A DNA stretch of 8,863 bases, from the NCBI GenBank assembly GCA_964476375.1, contig CAYYZW010000212.1:1-8863 (forward strand), in the 5' to 3' direction. Position numbers and translations under genes: made by a program. Positions 1 to 8,000 of this stretch are shown here, in pieces. The stretch is from SAT2750 sp964476375. GTDB lineage: Bacteria > Planctomycetota > Planctomycetia > Pirellulales > Pirellulaceae. The notes below the pieces were generated by a model that made no database searches, had not been told where the DNA came from, and saw nothing but the letters and a program-made list of their open reading frames with translations. The number at the start of each line of letters is the position of its first letter. Position 1 is the stretch's first letter.

Positions 1-1
1 C

Positions 2-2596
2 AGCGAGGTCATGGTCCACGACGCTCCGCTTGTCGACATTGCCTTCAGCCCCGACGGCCAGCACCTGGTCACCGCCGCGGCGAACCAGGTAAGAATATGG
101 GATGCCACAACCGGCACACCGATGGGGGATCCAGCCTCGCACCCTGGAAAACTGGGGTTGTGTTGTTTTTCCGGGGACGGCACACGGGTGATCACGGCTA
201 TCGAGTCGGGATTTTTCTTCCAGCTTGGTCCGGGTGAATTGCCGCTAAGGCCGGCGCTGGGGTCGGGCGACGCGTCCTTCCGCCTGCCGGTCCTTCGAGT
301 CTCTCCCGGCGAGTCGATGAGCCTGGCCGGCGGCCGGGATGGGCGTTACATGATCAGCAGACCGGATCGAAAACAGGTGCCTCGAGGCTGGTCTTTTGAC
401 CAGGCGATCAGCGATGGAAACTTCACCAGGCAAGGCAACGCCATTCTCCTCTCTTCCTATTCCGGTGACGTCGCTCTGATGGACAGCGAGAACGGCCAGT
501 TAGAATCCCCGCCCCTCTCTCATCCGGCGGCCGTCTTCAGCGCCAGCATGTCATCCGACAACCGCTATATCGCGACAGGCAGCCGGGACGGAAATGTTCG
601 GGTTTGGGACACCGCCCTTGCGGGACGGGAGGGGGAAGATTTCCCACAACCATTCACCCTCTACGGCGCATCCTATGCGGAGGATGGGCGGCATTTTGTC
701 CTGGCCACCGCCGAACATAACGTCGTCGCCTGGCGACGGCAGGCACCCATCCTCCCGGCGTTTTCCCTTGATCATCAGGCCCAGATTGGCCTGGTCACCT
801 ATGGCCCGGGAAACAACCGCATTGTCACCGCCACGATCAAGGGATCTGTCCATCTCTGGAATGCCACCGACGGGGATTCCATTGCCGATTTAATTGTCGA
901 CGACAAACCGTCCACGAAGGTCATTTTCAGTCCTGACGGAGGACAGATCGCCACCACCACGACGGACCGTTACCTGCACCTCTGGAATGCCACAAATGGC
1001 ATTCATCTCCAGGCGATTGGGCCATTCCCCAGCCCGGTCCTCGAGGTGGTTTTCCATCCGGCGACTCCACTTGTTTCGGTTGTCACCAGGGAACCGTCCG
1101 ACCCCACCACATCCCTTATCCAACAGCGGGATACCCTGACTGGCAAAGCGATCGGTTCCCCCATCCCAATAGATGGCCAGGTCCGGTCCCTGGCCGCCCA
1201 CCCTGACGGCCAGCAGATCCTTCTCCGCGTTTCCACCACCATCGGCGATGAAGATCATGCGCAGTTCTGGAATATCCACGACCGCACCGCAGCCCCCACA
1301 ATCTTCCGGCAACAAAACCCACTCCATGCCGCGATCATGAATTCAACCGGCTCCCTCCTGTTAACCAGCGACCTGAACGGCACCGCCCGCTTGTGGGACA
1401 GCGAGGGAGGAACCCCGATTTCCCCTCCCCTCCGTCATGGCAGCCCGATCACCGACATGGCATTCAGCCATCACGGGCGTTATTTCGCAACCGCCACGGA
1501 AAACGGCATTGTCCAGCTCTGGAGTTCCGCCAGCGGCACCCCCTTGGTGCCACCCATCGATGTCGGCTCCACGATTGTCGGGATCACTTTTCACCCGAAT
1601 GACGAGGAACTCATGATCCTGATGAATCGGGCTATCCGTTTCATTGATCTTGGTGGAAGCGGCCTTTCGCCTGCCGGCGCCGGCATTCTTGTTTCCGCTC
1701 TCCGCGGCCACAGGCTATCGGATGATGGCCAACGATCCACGATGACCGGCGAAGAGGCTCTCAAGGAAGCAAAGCTGCTGAAAACCAGGTTCCCGGATCT
1801 ATTTACCCTCACCGACCAGCAATCCTTTACCTGGCACCAACGACACGGACCTGATGTGCCGGCCGCGTTCTGGACACATCGACGCGACACGATTACCGAC
1901 CACCTGGCCCAGGCAACCCAGGACTACGTCCGGTATTCTCTTTACCTCCAGCGTGCCCGAAGTCATGTGGAACTGGAGAATTACCAGGCAGCACTGGACG
2001 ACCTCTCGGCCAGCCATCGCCACGCCCGCCCCGAGTTTTCCAGGGGGTCCTACTCCCTTCCACTTTTCCAGCGTGCATGCCTGGCTGCTTTCCTGGACCG
2101 TGCCGACATCTATACCGAGACCTTCCAGGCGATGATCAATTCTGTCGATCCGCTCAACCCTGTCGACGCGGCCCGCATGGCAACGGCGATTTGCCTTTCT
2201 GCATCGGATCACGGCCCACTCCCCCTTTCGATCCAGCTGGCGGCCCGCAGCGGCCCGCGAAATCCCACTCCCCAGCCCTACCTCGCATTATCACTCGCGC
2301 TTTACCGCTCGGATCGTGGTGCTGAAAGCAGAAAGCTCTCCGAACGCACCCTCGCCAGCCAGCCGGGCACAACCCGGCTACCCACTGCCATTCAACTTGT
2401 GTCGATACTGGCAATGGTATCCGAGGGGGCCCATGCCGAGGCAACCGCCCAGATGGCGATGCTGCAAGAACGGCTCACCGCCCAGCCGTCACTCTCCAGT
2501 GGAAAGCTGGGCGACAACTGGCATGAGCGTCTGATCGTGGAAATCCTCCGGAAGGAAGTCGACCAGGCACTCCTGGCCCCGCCCACGACTCCCTAG
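2..2596 (+). CDS. WD40 beta-propeller protein with TPR-like C-terminus (5'-partial)
   Basis: The frame is open from base 2 (S-E-V before the first ATG at base 11), so the gene probably starts left of the window. Numbering from ATG 11 (861 residues), I count about 13 WD40-type blades between residues 3 and 545. Good ones are near residues 3-41, 175-205, 250-330 and 455-520, with AFSPDG-type turns followed by VRIWD, VRVWD, HLWNA, ARLWD or VQLWS strands. Blades around 42-170 and 350-440 are degenerate. One further blade upstream would give 14, the number for two seven-bladed rings (inference). Residues 580-855 are helical; the region from about 647 (RARSHVELENYQAALDD) is TPR-like. In planctomycetes, WD40-TPR tails of this style often follow an N-terminal Ser/Thr kinase, but no kinase motif is visible here. 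The likely role is protein-protein scaffolding. No signal peptide can be judged. The gene ends in a TAG that overlaps the convergent gene's stop. Confidence 0.85.
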   Translation, partial: SEVMVHDAPLVDIAFSPDGQHLVTAAANQVRIWDATTGTPMGDPASHPGKLGLCCFSGDGTRVITAIESGFFFQLGPGELPLRPALGSGDASFRLPVLRVSPGESMSLAGGRDGRYMISRPDRKQVPRGWSFDQAISDGNFTRQGNAILLSSYSGDVALMDSENGQLESPPLSHPAAVFSASMSSDNRYIATGSRDGNVRVWDTALAGREGEDFPQPFTLYGASYAEDGRHFVLATAEHNVVAWRRQAPILPAFSLDHQAQIGLVTYGPGNNRIVTATIKGSVHLWNATDGDSIADLIVDDKPSTKVIFSPDGGQIATTTTDRYLHLWNATNGIHLQAIGPFPSPVLEVVFHPATPLVSVVTREPSDPTTSLIQQRDTLTGKAIGSPIPIDGQVRSLAAHPDGQQILLRVSTTIGDEDHAQFWNIHDRTAAPTIFRQQNPLHAAIMNSTGSLLLTSDLNGTARLWDSEGGTPISPPLRHGSPITDMAFSHHGRYFATATENGIVQLWSSASGTPLVPPIDVGSTIVGITFHPNDEELMILMNRAIRFIDLGGSGLSPAGAGILVSALRGHRLSDDGQRSTMTGEEALKEAKLLKTRFPDLFTLTDQQSFTWHQRHGPDVPAAFWTHRRDTITDHLAQATQDYVRYSLYLQRARSHVELENYQAALDDLSASHRHARPEFSRGSYSLPLFQRACLAAFLDRADIYTETFQAMINSVDPLNPVDAARMATAICLSASDHGPLPLSIQLAARSGPRNPTPQPYLALSLALYRSDRGAESRKLSERTLASQPGTTRLPTAIQLVSILAMVSEGAHAEATAQMAMLQERLTAQPSLSSGKLGDNWHERLIVEILRKEVDQALLAPPTTP

Positions 2597-3204
2597 CCCC
2601 GCAGCGCTTCCATGAAACGCTTTACTCGTTCACCGGCCGGCCCGGGAGACCGCGGCGCAACATCCCCCTCTGCCGGTTCCACATGGAGGCAGATAAAAAC
2701 CGGCCCTGGCTGGGTAATGGCTTCCGCACACCGGGCAGTCCAGTCGTCAAGGGAAGAGAATTCCAGGACTGTTTTGAACCCACAGGCCCGGGCCATGCTT
2801 GCAAACCGGAGTGGCGTCCCGTCCTGCCGCCGGGAAGCTGCCGCGGCCGTGGCCTGACCACCCGTGACCTCGTAAACCCCGTTTTCAATGACCACCAGGA
2901 CCATGTTCTGTGGAGCCGCAGCCGTAATCGTCACCAGGCTTCCCAGGTTCATTAACATGCATCCGTCACCGTTACAAACTATGACCGGCCTATCAGGTTG
3001 CGCCAGGGCCACACCCAGGCCCAGCGATGGGGCCTGCCCCATGCTCGAGGGCACATAGACAAAATCCAGTGGAGACGGTTCCAGCCTGGCCCATTCCCGG
3101 GCGGCACCCATGGTGGAGATCACGACAGACTCCTGGCTATGAACCTGCAACACCCGGAGTGCCTCAGGAAGCGGCATTCGTGATGAATTGCAGCTGGCGG
3201 TCAT
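2593..3204 (-). CDS. ThDP-dependent decarboxylase, beta (PP-domain) subunit, sulfopyruvate/phosphonopyruvate decarboxylase-like
   Basis: This 203-residue protein matches the ThDP pyrophosphate-binding half of split 2-oxoacid decarboxylases such as ComE. The Mg-diphosphate motif is visible as G79-D80-G81 and ends at N108 (IENG), with the usual spacing of about 26 residues. SSMGQAPSLGLGVAL (53-67) is the conserved glycine-rich segment before it, and GDGCMLMNLGSLVTI is typical of the family. The start at 3204 is chosen because ACGGAGGATCGA lies directly before the ATG, a strong ribosome site. An upstream in-frame start at 3276 would overlap the preceding gene by about 55 nt. It lies 17 nt after the alpha gene and must form the active enzyme with it, since neither half alone has a full cofactor site. 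The expected reaction is decarboxylation of a 3-substituted pyruvate to an aldehyde; sulfopyruvate, phosphonopyruvate or another substrate cannot be decided from sequence. The C-terminus after about residue 180 is charged and proline-rich. Confidence 0.85.
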   Translation of the reverse strand: MTASCNSSRMPLPEALRVLQVHSQESVVISTMGAAREWARLEPSPLDFVYVPSSMGQAPSLGLGVALAQPDRPVIVCNGDGCMLMNLGSLVTITAAAPQNMVLVVIENGVYEVTGGQATAAAASRRQDGTPLRFASMARACGFKTVLEFSSLDDWTARCAEAITQPGPVFICLHVEPAEGDVAPRSPGPAGERVKRFMEALRG

Positions 3205-3221
3205 TCGATCCTCCGTTTTTT

Positions 3222-3710
3222 TCAAGCACGCCCTTCGGCCATCAGGACGATACCCGCATCCCCCGCCTGCTGGCACTGAAGGTAATGCTGCCCGAGCAGC
3301 GGTTTCTTTTCGATCTCGTCAACGAAAACCGTTGGCACATCCCAGGCCGCCAGTACCGGCTCGGTAAAACGGAGGCAGGTATCCCCAGGAAGGGTCTCCG
3401 AGTTCAGGTAACTCCGGTAGCCGACAATACCGAACAGTGGCAGCTGATAATCGTGCACCGCATTGCGCAGTGCATCGCCCGATTCGAACAACCCGGTGCA
3501 CTGGATCACTACCAGTGGACGGGCACCTCCCAGGTAAAGGCCGGCGGCCACGGCCCATGCCTCCCCCTCCCGGCAGACCTGCACGAGCTGAAGATCCTCA
3601 CTTTCAGATAGTGCGTCGTCCCATTCCCCAAAAGTACTGTCGGGAATCCAGACCACGTGCGTGACCCCCAGTCCGACGAGCACCCCGACCATCTCCTCAC
3701 CGCTGTACAT
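3222..3710 (-). CDS. ThDP-dependent decarboxylase, alpha (Pyr-domain) subunit, sulfopyruvate/phosphonopyruvate decarboxylase-like
   Basis: This 162-residue protein has about the size of stand-alone Pyr subunits such as ComD (roughly 165 residues). The N-terminus (residues 7-24, ending in VVWIPDS) fits the family pattern in which a G-V-x-x-V-x-x-x-P-D/C-S segment opens the Pyr domain. CREGEAWAVAAGLYLGG (46-62) holds the conserved glutamate, probably E48, that activates the aminopyrimidine of ThDP. QCTGLFESGDALRNAV (70-85) matches the Q-x-x-G-L-x-x-S segment of the family. The start at 3710 is chosen because GGGAAGGGATCGAGCA precedes the ATG; an internal ATG at 3692 would remove the first helix. 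It is the first gene of a two-gene operon with the beta subunit and is divergent from the M29 aminopeptidase gene. No PEP mutase, sulfolactate dehydrogenase or transporter is visible nearby, so the substrate is left open. Confidence 0.83.
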   Translation of the reverse strand: MYSGEEMVGVLVGLGVTHVVWIPDSTFGEWDDALSESEDLQLVQVCREGEAWAVAAGLYLGGARPLVVIQCTGLFESGDALRNAVHDYQLPLFGIVGYRSYLNSETLPGDTCLRFTEPVLAAWDVPTVFVDEIEKKPLLGQHYLQCQQAGDAGIVLMAEGRA

Positions 3711-3908
3711 TGCTCGATCCCTTCCCGGCACGGGCCCGTCTTGCTGGCTCGCTGAAATTGTAATAGAAACCCGCCCCGTGGGCAGCACCTTGTTCCCCGC
3801 TAGAAGCCACCGTGAGCGGCTGATACGATAACGGGCGTTTCCGGGCACGCCGTCCCGGACAGTTGCCCAGATCTCGACTTTTTGAAACGACTTTCCCCCA
3901 GGCCCCCC
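3711..3908. promoter_or_regulatory. Divergent intergenic region between decarboxylase operon and M29 aminopeptidase
   Basis: This 198-bp non-coding stretch must carry the promoters of both divergent genes. Besides the minus-strand promoter listed separately, it contains a perfect 10-bp palindrome, ACGGGCCCGT, at 3730-3739, inside the likely decarboxylase leader. A 6-bp inverted repeat, TCCGGG-8 nt-CCCGGA, lies at 3840-3859, about 50 nt before the aminopeptidase ATG. A weak plus-strand -10-like TACGAT is at 3824-3829 without a convincing -35 box. The dyads could be operators or leader hairpins; this is inference only. Confidence 0.5.
3757..3785 (-). promoter_or_regulatory. Candidate sigma70-type promoter for the split decarboxylase operon
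   Basis: On the minus strand, CTGCCC (3785-3780) and TACAAT (3762-3757) are separated by exactly 17 nt. The -10 box matches TATAAT at five of six positions; the -35 box is weak, three of six. A start near 3750 would give a leader of about 40 nt before the ATG at 3710. This is a consensus match by eye, and sigma-factor usage in the host is unknown. Confidence 0.35.
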
Positions 3909-5024
3909 ATGACTGACCCACGCTATGCGGATCTTGCCGAAAAGCTTGTAACGAATTCCTGCCAGCTCCAGGAGGGTGAAAAAGTTCTGATCGAGGCCTT
4001 TGACCTGCCCGAGACGATGGTCGTGGAACTCGTCCGTGCCGTACGCGCCGCCGGTGGCCTCCCCTTCGTCACGATCAAGAACAATCGAATCCTCCGCGAG
4101 CTGTACCGAGAAGCGACCGCGGACCAAATGACGCTTGCCGGCGACGTGGAACTGGCCTTAATGAAACAGATGGATGCCTACATCGCCATGCGAGGCAGCC
4201 TGAACATTGCCGAGATGTCCGACGTCCCATCCGATGCCATGCAGCTTTACCAGACACACTGGCTGCAGCCGGTCCATTTTCAGCAGCGCGTGCCGCACAC
4301 CAAGTGGGTCGTCCTCCGCTGGCCGTCTCCTTCCATGGCCCAGCAGGCAGAGATGTCTACTGAACAGTTCGAGGATTTCTACTTTGACGTCTGCTGCCTC
4401 GATTATCAGAAGATGGGGGAAGCCATTGAACCACTCCGCGAGCTGATGAATCGCACCGACCGGGTGCAGCTCACCGGCCCCGACACCGACCTTCGTTTCT
4501 CCATCCAGGACATTCCAGCGATTGCCTGTTCCGGCGATCGCAACATTCCTGACGGGGAATGTTTCACCGCACCCGTCAAGGATTCGATCGAGGGGCATAT
4601 CCATTTCAACGCCCGCACACTTTATCATGGCACCATTTTCAGTGACGTGCGGTTGGAATTTGAAGCGGGGAAAGTCGTCGGCGCGACGTCCAACGACACG
4701 GGCAAACTCAACGAGATCCTGGATAGCGATGAGGGAGCCCGGTACGTGGGGGAGTTTGCCATCGCGTTTAACCCCCTCATCCGCGAACCCATGCTCGACA
4801 TCCTGTTTGACGAGAAGATCGACGGCAGCTTTCATTTCACGCCGGGCAATGCCTACGACGAGGCCGATAATGGAAACCGCTCCGAGGTGCACTGGGACAT
4901 GGTCATGATCCAGCGGCCGGAGCACGGTGGTGGGGAGATCATTTTTGACGACGTGGTGATCCGCAAGGACGGCCGCTTCGTCCTGCCAGAACTCGAAGGC
5001 CTGAACCCGGAAAACCTGACCTAG
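3909..5024 (+). CDS. M29-family metallo-aminopeptidase (AmpS/aminopeptidase T type)
   Basis: This 371-residue cytoplasmic enzyme should remove N-terminal amino acids from peptides using a two-metal site. All residues expected for the family are in order: E217 (DGECFTAP), E282 (VGEFAIAFN), H309 and Y316 (FHFTPGNAY, the same seven-residue spacing as in the characterised enzymes), and H328/D330 (RSEVHWDMV). The family's GGGEIIFD-x-x-IRKDGRF segment follows near residues 345-362. The start at ATG 3909 puts AGG of CCCAGGCCCCCC about 6 nt upstream; an in-frame TTG at 3882 would add nine residues (KRLSPRPPP-like) with no ribosome site. It is shorter than the roughly 410 residues of the best-known members, mainly because H309 and H328 are close together. 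It has no signal peptide. It is divergent from the decarboxylase pair and convergent with the sugar dehydrogenase gene. Some distant members of this fold have uncharacterised substrates, so peptidase activity is inferred from family. Confidence 0.88.
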   Translation: MTDPRYADLAEKLVTNSCQLQEGEKVLIEAFDLPETMVVELVRAVRAAGGLPFVTIKNNRILRELYREATADQMTLAGDVELALMKQMDAYIAMRGSLNIAEMSDVPSDAMQLYQTHWLQPVHFQQRVPHTKWVVLRWPSPSMAQQAEMSTEQFEDFYFDVCCLDYQKMGEAIEPLRELMNRTDRVQLTGPDTDLRFSIQDIPAIACSGDRNIPDGECFTAPVKDSIEGHIHFNARTLYHGTIFSDVRLEFEAGKVVGATSNDTGKLNEILDSDEGARYVGEFAIAFNPLIREPMLDILFDEKIDGSFHFTPGNAYDEADNGNRSEVHWDMVMIQRPEHGGGEIIFDDVVIRKDGRFVLPELEGLNPENLT

Positions 5025-5042
5025 CCTGCAACGGACAGCCTG
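5025..5042. other. 18-bp convergent gap with a short direct repeat
   Basis: Only 18 bp separate the convergent stops of the aminopeptidase and sugar dehydrogenase genes. AGCCTG occurs twice in direct orientation (5023-5028 and 5037-5042), which cannot fold into a hairpin. I see no intrinsic terminator here in either direction. Confidence 0.5.
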
Positions 5043-8000
5043 TCACTTCGAACTGCCGGCCCCCATTTCTGGATCGGTGGCAAGCTGCTGGATCCATTCT
5101 CGCAGCAGGGACACGGCATCCTCGTCCACCAGGTTCGTGCTCAGCTGGGGCATCTGCCCCTTTCCGCGCCGCGACAGCCGTTCCAGTAAACCGGACCGCC
5201 CGGGATCTCCCGGTGCAACCAGCAGCGGATCCTTGAGACCAAAGGTGTCGTGAAGCGGCTTGACGTTGACGATTTTCATACCGGAAAGCCCAACGGAGGA
5301 AAGCAGGTTCATCTGGGCGTTCCCTCCCCCGGCGGCCACATGGCACTGGGCACAGTTCGATTCCAGGTAAGCCATCACCCGATCTTCAAGCGGATGAGCA
5401 TCGTTGTAGGGATCCGCCAAGCGGGAATAATACGCTGGAGCATGCGGGAGCATCGTGGAGGACCCCGGTGTTCGCTGGGAGGGTGCCTGCGAAAGCTGAT
5501 TCACATGCTTCACAATCAGTTCCTCCTTCTCCCCGGCCTGCTGGCGCTCCGCCCGCAGTACCGCCCCGGCCTGGCCAACCCAGTCGACCTGCAGGACTCC
5601 CAAACGCTCAAACGACAACAACTGGTTATCCACCACGTTGCCGTAATCAAAGTCACGGTTCAACTGGCGTGTTTTCAGTCCCAGCACGTAATTGGCCGCC
5701 CTGCTATGGCAGGTCATGCACTCGGTGCGGCTCGGGTAGTTCCAGGACTGCTGCCGCACCCCTTCCGGGGTCTGGATCCGAAAGACCTGCTCGGCTCCCT
5801 CGCGGGCCACCAGCCGGCCGTCGGTTTGCTGTTCATTCCACTGGTACGAGTACCCCACCCACTCCCCCTGCTCATAAAGAAGGAAACGGGTCTCAATCCA
5901 GCGTCGCGATGCCACATTTCCCTCTTCCATCTCCAGCGCAAAAGACTTGACCAGCACGGTCCCTTCCGGAAAGGACCAGTTTCCGTCCGCGGAAAATCCA
6001 ATCCGGTCTTCCGGGGACGTCAGAACCACGTATCGGGATTTAACCGCGCCATCCGACCAGAGCGGCGCATTGACCTCGTAAGGAATCGCTCCCGGATGAA
6101 GCTGGTGGTTCCTGACTGATTGAAACAGACCACTCCTGCTGAGCCGCTGGGGGAAGCGGCTGTTTTTCCGGGATCCCTGGTTTGCTTCGAACGTGTAGAA
6201 GCCCCCTTTCTTACCGGCCTGGTAATCGACGATCAGCAATTCCCCCTGGCTGTCGGCGCCAAAGCCAACAATCTGCAGCGTGGTATCCGCCACCTCCCTG
6301 TGCCACAGGAGCTCGTTGCCATCGTGCCGTGCGGCCCAGATCTTTCCGGTCGAATAATCCCCGTAGATATACGCCCCCTCTAACTCTGGAAACTTTTTCC
6401 CGTAATAGACAATCCCCCCGGTGAGTGAACGAGCTTCCAGGTGCGGGTGTTCGAGCGTCGGCTTCCGGATCGGTGTCGGGCCGCGCTTCCGGTTCAGGTA
6501 AAACGGATGGCTTCCCTCGTAGACGCTCCACCCGTAGTTCGCTCCCCGCTCGACCAGGTAGGCCTGTTCCCAGAGATCCTGTCCATTCTGGGCAACCCAG
6601 ATGTGCCCCGTGCGGGAATCCGTCGTCACTCGCCAGGGATTACGAAACCCGTACGCCCAGGTTTCCGGGCGAGCACCCTCCAGGTCGACAAACGGGTTGT
6701 CCGGTGGCACCGAATAGGCCGCTCCCTCGTCCGGGTGATCGACATCAATCCGCAACAGCTTGGCAAGCAGATGATCCATGCCCTGCCCGGTCAGGTTCGT
6801 ATCCGAATCACTCGTCCCGTCCCCGGAAGTGACATAGAGCATCCCATCATGACCGAAGGTCAGTGCCGCACCGTTGTGCCCATTCGATCCCCACTGAATG
6901 ATCTCCAGACTGGAACCTTCAACCACCCCACCCGTGGCACCCGGAGCCACCGTATACCGGGTCACACGGACCTGTTTATCGTAGCCGTCGGCCCCGGGAG
7001 GGCCGCTGCGGGCCATGTAAAAATAGCCATTGGTCTCGTAATCGGGATGAAAGGCGAGGCTGTACGCCACATCACCGGTCTCGAGCAGCGTCTCGACCTG
7101 GTCACTCGCCGGATCGCCGCTGGTCCGGCCCACACGCTGTTTCCCGCTGGAAGGGTGCTGGTCGATAACAAACAGCCTCTGGCTGCCAGGTTCCTTTTCC
7201 ACGTATACGGGATTCGTTAATTCCAATTGCGGGAGAGTTCTCACCACGCGGTACGGGAGTGGTGGCTCCGGCGAACCCGCGACGCGCGACGTGGTGACCG
7301 GCTCAAAGGGGGCGAGCCCATACGTCCCCGTTTCGTCACGGTCCGGTCCCGCAAAGTGCAACTGCCCGTAGTGTTCATGCTGGTGATAGTCCTTTTTGGT
7401 CAACGGGGCACTCGTGGAAAGATCGGGCTCGGGAAATTCATTGTCATAGTCGTACCGACAGAGCGCGAATCTCCAGGTTTCCCCGGACACGGGACGGCCG
7501 CCGGCACTACGAAAATCGGTCCAGGGAATACGCCCCTCCACCTGCCAGCCCTCGTCCCGATCGTTCCGCTGATTGAGCGATCCCCTGAGAACCACTCGCG
7601 TGGCGAGATGAAAGTCCCCCTTCTGCACGTTGTCCACAAAGAGGGTTTTGGTGCGCTGGGGAATAAACATGTCCATCATCGTCCCGGCCGCATTGACCTG
7701 GAACTCGTAATACCCGTCGTGCTGGGTGGAGGGTTTAAAAAACAGTTCAAAGACATCGTTGTGCCACGTCGTGCCGTCGTGGGTGACAACGTCTGCAAAC
7801 AGGTCGTGATCCTCCATGTCCGCCAGGAAATAAAGGTACGTGCGATCCCAGAGCAAGCGGGCCTGCGTCCTTGTCTGTGGGGCCTGGTCCTGACGCCAGG
7901 GCACACGAAACGATTCAATCTGATCTGCCCGGTCCCAGGCAGCCTCATCCCCTTTTCCATCCAGGGTGATCGGCTGGGTTGTCCAGCGACATGTATAACT

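Noticed and set aside
890..1327. Minus-strand 145-codon frame inside the WD40 gene, and similar frames at 1361-1711, 1799-2212 and 4158-4925.
   Set aside because: They are antisense shadows of real genes, with glycine/arginine-rich or unstructured translations and no recognisable domain.
3205..3276. Longer N-terminus for the beta subunit starting at 3276.
   Set aside because: It overlaps the alpha gene by about 55 nt, and the start at 3204 has a strong GGAGG at correct spacing.
3882..3908. TTG start for the aminopeptidase at 3882.
   Set aside because: It adds nine basic, proline-rich residues with no ribosome site. ATG 3909 gives the usual family N-terminus.
3711..4127. Upstream extension of the decarboxylase alpha frame to 4127.
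   Set aside because: The added residues do not resemble the family and would overlap the start of the well-supported M29 aminopeptidase gene. The start at 3710 has a ribosome site and gives the normal subunit length.
5023..5042. Possible terminator between the two convergent stops.
   Set aside because: The repeated AGCCTG is direct, not inverted, and no T-run follows, so no hairpin terminator can form.
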